Below, one piece after another: positions 1 to 5,620 of a stretch of DNA of 5,620 nt. The notes under the pieces were generated by a model. The model did not search any database. It was given only the letters and a program-made list of their open reading frames with translations, and was not told the DNA's origin. This DNA is from Deltaproteobacteria bacterium (GTDB lineage Bacteria; Bdellovibrionota; UBA1018). Position numbers and translations under genes: made by a program. Each line of letters starts with the position of its first letter. Within the stretch, counting starts at the first letter, position 1. Where the stretch lies: positions 1-5,620 of the forward strand of contig JACQAU010000109.1 of assembly GCA_016194835.1 (NCBI GenBank), written 5' to 3'.

Positions 1-743
1 TATTCTCTTATTTTCAATTCAACCGCTGTGGCAACCCCAAACGCCAAAGCAGGTCCCCTTACCCACCTACAAATGCCCTCTTGTAACTCAACAATTACAC
101 ATGGATAATACACCATTTCTCCTTCAATTGAGTAAGTCGAGACTAAAGCTAATTCTTTCTTAAATAAAAGTTTTTCTTCGACAAATACAGGGATTTTTTG
201 ATCTAAAGCTTGTTGTAAAAAAGAAACTATTTTTTCGATATTTTCGTTTTGATGTTTACATACCAAAACACCTTGGCCGTCATAACCAAGTACGGACCAT
301 TTAAAAACGCACTGTCCATTAAACCGTTTCAATACTTTTTGAACCCATTTTTTAAGGTCTTCTCCATTTTTATACGCCTCAAATGACGAGGTTGGAATTT
401 GTAAGTCATTTAATATTTTTTTCTGTCCTAGTTTATTTTGCAAAACTGTCATTGTTTTTAGGGAAGGCAGAAATTTAATATCAAATTGATTAGATTGCCT
501 TTCTAGAACTTTGCAATCTACAAACTCGTTTTCAAATAATACAATATCAACTTTAGAGAAAAATTTTTTTATTGCTGCCGTATTGTTTTGTCGTCCAAAA
601 ATAGAGGACTGGCATACCTGAGCTGCCGGGTCAGAACTCGAATCGCAATAAATCAAAGGATTTAGACCTATCCTATGACCCGCAGTAACAAGCATGCGAG
701 AGAGCTGTCCGCCTCCTAAAATTCCTATCTTCTTTGTTTCCAT
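1..743 (-). CDS. purK: PurK, 5-(carboxyamino)imidazole ribonucleotide synthase (3' end beyond window)
   Basis: Cytosolic ATP-grasp enzyme of purine synthesis; the family carboxylates aminoimidazole ribonucleotide with ATP and bicarbonate to give N5-CAIR, the substrate of PurE. About 247 residues are visible; the family usually has 350-380, so the C-terminal third, including the metal-binding E-x-A-P-R / H-N-S-G-H region, lies off the left edge. Seen in order: the N-terminal nucleotide-like fold with GILGGGQLSRML (residues 7-18), a DPAAQV segment (38-43), IVLFENE (67-73, family FEFEN), PSLKTMTVLQNK (93-104), the ATP-grasp loop with GYDGQG (153-158), a VEE..LFKKEL segment near 185-196, and a YYP segment followed by a WVRGPA-like turn. 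The loop reads KWSVLGYDG where many relatives have K-R-R-x-G-G-Y-D-G, so it is somewhat divergent. The ATG at 743-741 is the only ATG start, because an in-frame TGA lies 12 bases upstream. No clear Shine-Dalgarno is seen. Divergent from murF; purE is not in the window. Confidence 0.93.
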   Translation of the reverse strand, partial: METKKIGILGGGQLSRMLVTAGHRIGLNPLIYCDSSSDPAAQVCQSSIFGRQNNTAAIKKFFSKVDIVLFENEFVDCKVLERQSNQFDIKFLPSLKTMTVLQNKLGQKKILNDLQIPTSSFEAYKNGEDLKKWVQKVLKRFNGQCVFKWSVLGYDGQGVLVCKHQNENIEKIVSFLQQALDQKIPVFVEEKLLFKKELALVSTYSIEGEMVYYPCVIVELQEGICRWVRGPALAFGVATAVELKIRE

Positions 744-774
744 ACCATTACATCATATGTTAGTTTATAAAAAA
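744..774. promoter_or_regulatory. Very short divergent purK/murF intergenic region
   Basis: Only 31 bases separate the purK start (743) from the preferred murF start (775). There is no room for two complete non-overlapping promoters, so at least one must extend into the other gene's coding sequence. A weak murF candidate is TTGTTT (734-739) with TATGTT (756-761); on the minus strand TATAAA (769-764) could be a purK -10 but has no good -35. Neither gene has a convincing Shine-Dalgarno. The regulatory role is inferred from gene orientation. Confidence 0.35.
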
Positions 775-2170
775 ATGGAAAAACATAAACCTCTATGGAC
801 TTCTTATTTTATAGCAAAAAGCTTAAACTTAGAACTAAAATTTTCTAAAAATAATACTTTTTCTTCTCTAAATACAAACTCTAGATTAACAAAACCAAAT
901 TCACTTTTTATTGCTATAAAGGGTGAAAAATTTGATGGTCATGACTTTATTACACAAGCAATTGCAAACGGTGCAAGTGGGATTCTATGTTCACAAGATT
1001 ATATGAACATTCACCAAACATCAATACAAGCTCAACTATTTCCAGCGCAAAATACACTAATGGCCTTCCGTCTTTTAGCTAAAACATGGAGAAAACAGTT
1101 TTCTATTCCAATCATTGCAATAGGCGGTAGTGTGGGCAAAACAACCACAAAAGAACTTGTTGCCTCTATGTTACATGGAAAATACAAAAATATCTTAAAA
1201 ACCCAAGGCAGTCAAAATGGTTTCATAGGGATTCCTATGACATTAGTCGAACTCAACAGTTCGCATGAGATAGCTGTTATAGAAATTGGTATTGATGAAA
1301 TAGGAGCAATGAAAAATCATCTCGAAACTGTAGCTCCAACCCATGGCCTCATTACTACTATTGGCCCAGAGCACATAGAAAGATTACTGAACATAAAAAA
1401 AAGAAATTTTCAATCGTGGTGGCCAGATTGCAGTTAATCAAGACGATCAATGGATTTTGAAAACATTAAAACCTGTTTTTAAAAAAAACATATCTTCTAA
1501 AAATATTATCCATTTTTCTTTTAATAAGAAAAATCACAGCACACTAACTGGAAAATATTTTTTTAACAAAAATAAAATAAAAATATCTGCACCAAATAAA
1601 AAACAATTTACTTTTAACCTACCACTAATGGGCACTCATAATGCACATAACTTTTTAGGAGCGTTTGCTCTTTTACGATTTTTTGATCTCACACAAGAAC
1701 AAATAGAACGAGGTTTAAAAACCTTTTTGCCACCAGAAGGAAGATCTCAAATAATCAAGCTCAATAGAAACATTGTGATTTTAGATTATTACAACGCAAA
1801 CCCGGATTCAATGAAAGCAGCATTGGAGCTCTTAAGCAATACAACCAAAAAAGAAAGTTTTGCCTGTCTGGGAGACATGCTAGAGCTCGGAAGTAAAGAG
1901 CTCATTTATCATCAAAATTTATCTACTTGGATTAAAAAATTTAAAATAAATAATATTTTTTTATATGGCGAACTAATGAAAGCATTACAGCAGAAATTAA
2001 AACAAATAAAATACAAAGGCATGTATGAGCATTTTTCAAGTCAAGAAGCATTAACTAATAAACTTTTGTCTTCGATCAAGTCTGATTCTGTAATTTTAAT
2101 TAAAGGCTCGCATGGCATGAAAATGGAAAATATTTGGCACAAGATCAAAAAAAGTCTAAAAAATAAATGA
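775..2170 (+). pseudogene. murF: MurF, UDP-MurNAc-tripeptide:D-Ala-D-Ala ligase, frameshifted
   Basis: The family performs the last cytosolic step of peptidoglycan precursor synthesis, adding D-Ala-D-Ala to UDP-MurNAc-tripeptide with ATP. The gene is split between two frames. The first frame (775-1437) carries the substrate-binding domain (SLFIAIKGEKFDGHDF), the P-loop GGSVGKTTTKE (residues 117-127), GSQNGFIGIPMTL, an EIGIDEIGAM segment and IGPEHIE, then runs into 14 unrelated residues and TAA. The second frame is open from 1397 to TGA 2168-2170. It starts KKEIFNRGGQIAVNQDD, exactly where a MurF would continue, then shows GTHNAHN, PEGRSQ, DYYNANPDSM, LGDMLELG and KGSHGMKMEN. Moving +1 (or -2) within A8 at 1395-1402 joins them into about 460 residues, the usual size. 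ATG 775 is preferred over ATG 757 because it already leaves an N-terminus slightly longer than E. coli MurF; no start has a good ribosome site. Whether this is a real lesion, a rescued gene or a sequence error cannot be decided here. Confidence 0.85.
1394..1403 (+). other. Frameshift point in murF at an A8 run
   Basis: The run of eight A (1395-1402) lies between ATA and GAAATTTTC. Upstream codons read ATA-AAA-AAA-AGA; the conserved downstream frame is AAA (1400) then GAA (1403). In that second frame a TAA sits at 1394-1396, so the switch must fall inside the A run. Read in the first frame, translation ends at TAA 1435-1437. Confidence 0.85.
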
Positions 2171-3312
2171 CCATGAAAATATTAAAACCCACCTTAAAAA
2201 ATATTAAAAAAGCTGCGCACTACCTCAATATAGGAGAACTTGTCGGAATTCCAACCGAAACAGTGTACGGTCTTGCAGCAAATACTTTTAATACTGAAGC
2301 AGTTTTAAAAATTTTTAAAACTAAAAACAGACCTACTTTTGATCCACTAATTGTTCATATAAGCACAAAAATTTTGAAATGCAAAAATATACTACTGGAG
2401 TTAGAAAATAATAATCTTATTTGTTTAGATACATTTACGCAGAAAGCAAAGACAAGGGCAAAAAAACTGATGTTAAAGTTCTGGCCAGGACCTTTGACTT
2501 TAGTATTACCAAAACATAATGCAGTTCCAGATATAGTTACAAGTGGATTACCTACAATAGCCATTCGCATGCCAAACCATAAAGTCACACAACAACTATT
2601 ATCACTGATTAAATTTCCACTAGCAGCACCAAGTGCAAATTTATTTGGAAAAATAAGTCCTACAACTGCTTTGCATGTATTGAGTGAACTAGGAAACAAT
2701 GTAGCAATGATTTTAGATGGAGGAACGTGTCCCATAGGGATCGAATCCACTGTGATTTTCGTTCATCCTGGAGGGCAACTTACTTTATTAAGACCTGGTG
2801 GGCTTAAGCTTAGCCAAATAGAAAAAATCGCCAACACAAGAGTGCACCAAAAACAACGTAGCTTGGAACATAAAAACCACCCGTCATCTCCGGGAATGCT
2901 CGAATCACATTATGCACCTAAAAAACCACTTTATATGCTTACGAAATCTATTTTACATTTAAATAAAAAAGACTTTAAAAAACTAAAGATATTAATAAAA
3001 GACTCTCTGCAAGAAATATTATCTACTAAAACCTGTAAAGAAAACAACCTGCCTCAAATAGGTCTTTTAGTGATGAGAGGTGATGCCAAACAAAAAGCTA
3101 GAAAATTTGCAACCCAGCTTGGTTTTCCGGTTAAAGTAAAACTTTTGAGTTCAAAGGGCAATGATCAAGAATCAGCAAAAAATTTTTTTTCTAGTCTAAG
3201 AAAACTAGATGTAAGTCCTACTTTTATTTTATTTTCTGAACCCTGTTTAAATACAAAGGGATTATTTCATGCTATTGCAGATAGACTAAAAAAAGCTTCT
3301 AATAAAATATAA
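2167..3312 (+). CDS. tsaC: TsaC/Sua5 L-threonylcarbamoyladenylate synthase, two-domain form
   Basis: Makes threonylcarbamoyl-AMP from L-threonine, bicarbonate and ATP, the intermediate that the TsaD/B/E complex transfers to A37 of ANN-decoding tRNAs (t6A). At 381 residues it is the long Sua5-type protein. The catalytic YrdC domain (about 5-230) shows GIPTETVYGLA (27-37), the K-x-K-x-R-P region (51-56) with DPLIVH (59-64), FWPGPLTLVLP (105-115), AIRMP, APSAN, CPIGIESTVI and LLRPGGL. A linker with SPGMLESHYAPKKPL leads into the C-terminal Sua5 domain, which ends in the typical AIADRLKKA. The stretch between VHIS and FWPGPLT is about ten residues longer than I expect. The ATG at 2167 overlaps the murF TGA as ATGA; a second ATG at 2173 is an alternative start. 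The overlap implies translational coupling to murF, so the frameshift upstream could reduce its expression. Confidence 0.95.
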   Translation: MTMKILKPTLKNIKKAAHYLNIGELVGIPTETVYGLAANTFNTEAVLKIFKTKNRPTFDPLIVHISTKILKCKNILLELENNNLICLDTFTQKAKTRAKKLMLKFWPGPLTLVLPKHNAVPDIVTSGLPTIAIRMPNHKVTQQLLSLIKFPLAAPSANLFGKISPTTALHVLSELGNNVAMILDGGTCPIGIESTVIFVHPGGQLTLLRPGGLKLSQIEKIANTRVHQKQRSLEHKNHPSSPGMLESHYAPKKPLYMLTKSILHLNKKDFKKLKILIKDSLQEILSTKTCKENNLPQIGLLVMRGDAKQKARKFATQLGFPVKVKLLSSKGNDQESAKNFFSSLRKLDVSPTFILFSEPCLNTKGLFHAIADRLKKASNKI

Positions 3313-3318
3313 GCAGTG

Positions 3319-3379
3319 TGGATTGGCTACTACTCAGATCTACTGCCGCTGGCTGCAAGGCTCTTACTTCTGTTTCAAT
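3319..3379. repeat. Probable decayed copy of the tRNA-T-arm-ended repeat
   Basis: The left end, GGATTGGCTACTACTCAG (3320-3337), matches GGATTGACTACTACACTCAG at 4002-4021 apart from one substitution and a two-base gap. The right end, TGTTTCAAT (3371-3379), resembles CGTTTCAAT (4116-4124). The ends are inverted relative to each other (ATTG...CAAT). The interior is about half as long as in the 4001-4127 copy and barely alignable. It begins seven bases after the tsaC stop. Homology is judged by eye only. Confidence 0.45.
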
Positions 3380-3403
3380 ATACAACAAGTTATCAAAGGA
3401 AAT

Positions 3404-3433
3404 TTGACATCTTGACCTGTAGTGTTGTATGAA
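3404..3433 (+). promoter_or_regulatory. Candidate sigma70-type promoter for the small exported-protein gene
   Basis: A perfect TTGACA at 3404-3409 is followed after 18 bases by TATGAA (3428-3433, four of six consensus bases). This predicts a leader of roughly 50 bases before the ATG at 3494. An 8-bp inverted pair, ATACAACA (3380-3387) and TGTTGTAT (3423-3430), brackets the -35 and overlaps the -10. It could be an operator, but that is speculative. Confidence 0.45.
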
Positions 3434-3493
3434 CTAGCCTGGCAAAACTCATATTGGTTGTTTAGTGTTGATAGCATAAAAGAAAGGTAAACA

Positions 3494-3964
3494 ATGCGAA
3501 CATCTTTTTTTTCTATAGCAGTTAGCAGTTTTCTTTGGGGAGCCATTTTAATTAATCAATTGGCATCTGCCTCTGAAACATTATTGGATTTTCAGCTATG
3601 TAAGACTTCCTATCTTCGGATTATGAGCGACGGAACCATGTTGCGTCAGGAATACTTCGATCCGAAAGGGAAAATGCGCGACCCTAAAAAAACTATTATT
3701 AGCGATGAGGATCTGAGGCAATTGAAGCAATGGGTCTCTGATACACAAAACGGAGAAAAGGTGAACGGGAATGGGCCCGGGTCTAAAGGATGTAAAGGTT
3801 ACTTGAAGGTTTATGAAGGAACAAAAGAGCGTATTTTGCGATTCTTCTATTGTAAAGATGCTTATTACAACAACTCACAAGCAGCTTCCAGTATTGTTAG
3901 GTTTGTGAACAATTACGTAATATACAAGTTTACAGAAGCAGGAATCGGCCTCATTGACGATTAG
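3494..3964 (+). CDS. Small exported protein of unknown function
   Basis: 156 residues; I do not recognise the family. The N-terminus is a typical Sec signal peptide: a short charged start (MRT), a hydrophobic core at about residues 5-20, and an ASA motif ending at residue 26, giving a predicted mature protein of about 130 residues in the periplasm or outside. No lipobox cysteine is seen at the cleavage site. The mature part has three cysteines (36, 100, 120), so one disulfide is possible, a SDEDLRQLKQWV helix (70-81), a glycine-rich loop (GNGPGSKGCKG, 92-102) and a mixed charged/aromatic C-terminal half. The start is well supported: AGAAAGG (3481-3487) lies six bases before the ATG. It appears to be a single-gene unit with its own promoter, and it converges on the minus-strand tRNA-Val. 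Codons are less AT-rich than in murF and tsaC. Inhibitor, adhesin-like or binding roles cannot be told apart from sequence. Confidence 0.8.
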   Translation: MRTSFFSIAVSSFLWGAILINQLASASETLLDFQLCKTSYLRIMSDGTMLRQEYFDPKGKMRDPKKTIISDEDLRQLKQWVSDTQNGEKVNGNGPGSKGCKGYLKVYEGTKERILRFFYCKDAYYNNSQAASSIVRFVNNYVIYKFTEAGIGLIDD

Positions 3965-3996
3965 ATATAATATTTTGATATTTTAATAAATGCGAG
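3965..3996. repeat. 32-bp direct repeat, left copy (tRNA-Val 3' end plus flank)
   Basis: A perfect match to 4131-4162, starting ATATAATATTTTGATA and ending AATAAATGCGAG, immediately after the stop codon of the small exported-protein gene. The GCGAG end equals, on the minus strand, the last acceptor bases of tRNA-Val. After four mismatches (TGAC here, CAGT in the other copy) the match resumes with AGGGATTGA, so 41 of 45 positions agree. Confidence 0.9.
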
Positions 3997-4000
3997 TGAC

Positions 4001-4127
4001 AGGGATTGACTACTACACTCAGTCGCCTCCGGCTCCTTCGTTGCGTAGCCTCACCTCTCCGGCCTTTGGTTCGCTTCCAGCTCACCAAAGGTGCTGTAGC
4101 ACCCACGGCTGGCTCGTTTCAATCCCT
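4001..4127. repeat. 127-bp GC-rich palindromic element with tRNA-T-arm-like ends
   Basis: The ends AGGGATTGA (4001-4009) and TCAATCCCT (4119-4127) are perfect 9-bp inverted repeats, and are the same sequence as the T-loop/T-stem of the adjacent tRNA-Val. Inside are a stem CCTTTGGT / ACCAAAGG (4063-4070 with 4084-4091, 13-nt loop), a stem GGTGCT / AGCACC (4090-4095 with 4098-4103), and two imperfect tandem units of about 30 bp (4027-4055 and 4057-4086), each starting CTCCGGC and ending CTCACC. No reading frame of note. It lies between converging genes, so its hairpins might also stop transcription, though no U-run follows. Could be a miniature mobile element, a REP-like palindrome or the scar of a rearrangement. 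Confidence 0.6.
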
Positions 4128-4130
4128 ACT

Positions 4131-4162
4131 ATATAATATTTTGATATTTTAATAAATGCGAG
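4131..4162. repeat. 32-bp direct repeat, right copy (overlaps tRNA-Val 3' end)
   Basis: The second perfect copy of the repeat at 3965-3996, offset by 166 bp. Its last six bases (4157-4162) are the 3' end of the intact tRNA-Val gene, and the other 26 are the AT-rich sequence downstream of the tRNA. It follows directly on TTCAATCCCTACT (4118-4130), the inverted image of the tRNA T-arm at 4164-4176. Confidence 0.9.
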
Positions 4163-4228
4163 CAGTAGGGATTGAACCTACGGCCCCTGCCGTGTGAAGG
4201 CAGTGCTCTCCCGCTGAGCTATGCTCGC
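4157..4228 (-). tRNA. tRNA-Val, anticodon CAC
   Basis: A complete 72-nt cloverleaf on the minus strand. The acceptor stem GCGAGCA / TGCTCGC is perfectly paired, the D-arm is GCTC-AGCGGGA-GAGC, the anticodon arm CTGCC-TTCACAC-GGCAG gives CAC (reads GUG valine codons), the variable loop is GGGCC, and the T-arm is GTAGG-TTCAATC-CCTAC. Discriminator A is followed by TTT, so CCA is not encoded and must be added enzymatically. The 3' end lies inside the 32-bp direct repeat. No tRNA-like partner is adjacent. A clear promoter was not identified: the TTGACA on the minus strand (4240-4235) is too close to the 5' end to be its -35. Confidence 0.97.
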
Positions 4229-4233
4229 AGTTA

Positions 4234-4263
4234 TTGTCAACCAGCCTATAAATTCCATAAGAT
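4234..4263 (+). promoter_or_regulatory. Weak candidate promoter for the rightward long gene
   Basis: TTGTCA (4234-4239, five of six -35 bases) is followed after 18 bases by TAAGAT (4258-4263, four of six -10 bases). It sits between the tRNA 5' end and the ATG at 4315. In AT-rich DNA such matches arise by chance. Confidence 0.25.
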
Positions 4264-4314
4264 AACAGCCAAGGCAAGTAGAAAAATATCCCTTTTTCAG
4301 ATCCCATTCGCATC

Positions 4315-5620
4315 ATGCATTTAGAGCAAGAAGTCAACCCAGACAACATGGCTTCTGCACATCCTCTGAGGGCAATTTTTAAAAATATCCCCCAAAAAAT
4401 TGTATCCATAAAGTTTATTTTAGATCGAATTTCAGACCCCAATCGTCCGACCAGTGGTCAAGAAGCCTTTGTAAAAATTCAGGTTCTAGCCACAGTGAGT
4501 TCTACATTGAATACACAAATATCAACAACTAGTTTTTTGGGACTCTATCCGCGCGAGCTCAATACTTTTGCACTCATTTTGCGTGGAGATATTTTACTAA
4601 ATACGGATGATTTCAGTTCACATGCCCCCAATAGTGTACGCTTCCCATTATTTGCCTCAAAAGCAGAAGCTGGAAAGGGTATCATTTTCTTAAGCCCAGT
4701 TTTTACAAATCATAGTCTCTATTTGCCTGACACCAAAGACCCCACAGATACCCGTTATAATAATATCACTTTTGGAGATAAGCTCGTTTTAGCCGGGTCC
4801 ATTTTTCAAAATGGAGAGATCTTTAAACCTGCTACTCTGGGACATCCCTCAGAACAGTATTTTGTTCAGCAGACCAGGTTTAGAGGTCTTTTGAGAGGAG
4901 TGGACTTAGATCGTATTCCAGATATGGGGGGGGAGTATCTTTGGGATCCGAACGCTGTTGTAGATGACTCTCTTATGAAACTGTGCATTTTAAGAACCCA
5001 AATAAAAATGAATTTATTTTGGACTCAAGATGCTATTTTAGTGGTAAAACAGCCTCAACCAGCCTTGATTCAGGGAAATAAAAAGACATTTAATTTCCGA
5101 GTGGGTCTCTCCAAAAAAGACGAATTCAAAGAGGCAAGTGCCCATAAAATCAAAGTGACAAGTCAGAGTAGTAACTCAACTCTCATTACAAAAACTTCTT
5201 TAGATGCAAAAGAAACGAAAAAATATCCTTTCCCAATTTTACGGGCTTCTATTCAATTTGGAGACAATAATGGCCCGAATAATATCGTTATTGCGCACCT
5301 GAGCCCTGAAAGTGAGCTGGATATTACCCTCCGAGAACCGTCTGAGCCTCATCTCATCATAAAAACCCATGCAATTGCAACAAACCAGGTAGGATTAGAA
5401 ATTCAATTTACCGACCCCACTAAGTTTCCTGCACCACCCAAAATTAAAATTTACGCATATGATTTTGGCACAGATGCTCTTGGAAATAACTTGAGAGACG
5501 GAAAATTTGGTCCTAACCGAGTACTGGCAGAAAACACATTGACTTTTGCTGGTGGTAACCAAGCGGATATCACAGGTCCAGCCCTAACCGCAGATTGGAG
5601 CCCTTTGCCAATAAGCGGAT
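4315..5620 (+). CDS. Large protein of unknown function (3' end beyond window)
   Basis: An uninterrupted frame from 4282 (after TAG 4279-4281) to the right edge. From ATG 4315 it gives 435 residues without a stop. I do not recognise the family. No signal peptide or strong transmembrane segment is visible at the start; the N-terminus (MHLEQEVNPDNMASAHPL) is polar, followed by IVSIKFILDRIS (29-40). The rest alternates short hydrophobic strands with polar loops, suggesting beta-sheet domains, with only one cysteine noticed (224). From about residue 250 it shows strand-loop stretches such as KTFNFRVGLSKKDEF and LIIKTHAIATNQVGLEIQF. The start is uncertain: ATG 4315 has no Shine-Dalgarno, and ATG 4348 is only slightly better (AAGAAG upstream, spacing too long). 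GC content is higher than in murF. A G8 run at 4926-4933 lies in the frame. A structural, surface or phage-type protein is possible; nothing in view decides. Confidence 0.72.
   Translation, partial: MHLEQEVNPDNMASAHPLRAIFKNIPQKIVSIKFILDRISDPNRPTSGQEAFVKIQVLATVSSTLNTQISTTSFLGLYPRELNTFALILRGDILLNTDDFSSHAPNSVRFPLFASKAEAGKGIIFLSPVFTNHSLYLPDTKDPTDTRYNNITFGDKLVLAGSIFQNGEIFKPATLGHPSEQYFVQQTRFRGLLRGVDLDRIPDMGGEYLWDPNAVVDDSLMKLCILRTQIKMNLFWTQDAILVVKQPQPALIQGNKKTFNFRVGLSKKDEFKEASAHKIKVTSQSSNSTLITKTSLDAKETKKYPFPILRASIQFGDNNGPNNIVIAHLSPESELDITLREPSEPHLIIKTHAIATNQVGLEIQFTDPTKFPAPPKIKIYAYDFGTDALGNNLRDGKFGPNRVLAENTLTFAGGNQADITGPALTADWSPLPISG

Noticed and set aside
694..774. Upstream extension of murF to ATG 694
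   Set aside because: This stretch lies over the start of purK on the other strand, and the extra residues (PPPKIPIFF) are not MurF-like. ATG 775 already gives a full N-terminus.
1395..1460. Programmed -1 ribosomal frameshift on the A run in murF
   Set aside because: The -1 frame (AAG at 1401) runs to TGA at 1458-1460 and does not enter the conserved MurF frame; a +1 or -2 shift is needed.
2355..2750. Minus-strand reading frame opposite tsaC
   Set aside because: It is antisense to the conserved catalytic domain of TsaC, with no recognisable motif or ribosome site.
3364..3546. Minus-strand 60-residue reading frame
   Set aside because: It overlaps the promoter, ribosome site and signal peptide of the exported-protein gene and has no supporting features.
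3991..4015. A second tRNA gene at the left repeat
   Set aside because: Only a tail-like piece is present; the T-stem cannot pair, and no anticodon or D-arm lies upstream on the minus strand.
3965..4162. CRISPR array
   Set aside because: There are only two copies of an AT-rich repeat, spaced too widely and with one copy inside a tRNA gene; no spacers of regular size.
4149..4442. Minus-strand 97-residue reading frame
   Set aside because: Its C-terminal part is a translation of the tRNA-Val gene and the rest is antisense to the long rightward gene.

Overview
The window comes from a bacterial chromosome with a strongly AT-biased left half. The genes purK, murF and tsaC/sua5 (purine synthesis, peptidoglycan synthesis, tRNA t6A modification) make it clearly bacterial. 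The tRNA-Val gene does not encode its CCA end, which argues against enterobacteria and their relatives. A low-GC proteobacterium in the broad sense (for example a Bdellovibrionota/Oligoflexia-type lineage) would fit, but this is a weak inference; no gene here fixes the taxon.

Left half (1-3312): a divergent pair of housekeeping units. purK runs leftward and is cut by the window edge. murF and tsaC run rightward, start only about 31 bases from purK, and are joined by an ATGA stop/start overlap. murF is broken: its N-terminal and C-terminal halves are both well conserved but lie in different frames, with the break at an A8 run at 1395-1402. The distance between flanking conserved residues suggests a small deletion (about 17 nt) rather than one miscounted A.

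Middle (3313-4228): a short gene for a small exported protein of unknown function, with its own promoter and a good ribosome binding site. It is bracketed by non-coding DNA that holds the most unusual material in the window. A GC-rich element of about 127 bp, with ends AGGGATTGA / TCAATCCCT that copy the T-arm of the neighbouring tRNA-Val, lies between two perfect 32-bp direct repeats. Each repeat carries the last bases of tRNA-Val plus its downstream flank. A shorter, decayed relative of the element appears to lie directly after tsaC. The intact tRNA-Val(CAC) gene is on the minus strand.

Right part (4229-5620): a long reading frame open to the window edge encodes a protein I do not recognise, predicted rich in beta strands. 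It contains a G8 tract. From about 3320 rightwards base composition is generally higher in GC than in the left cluster, so the right side may be an accessory region whose boundary is marked by the tRNA and the repeats.
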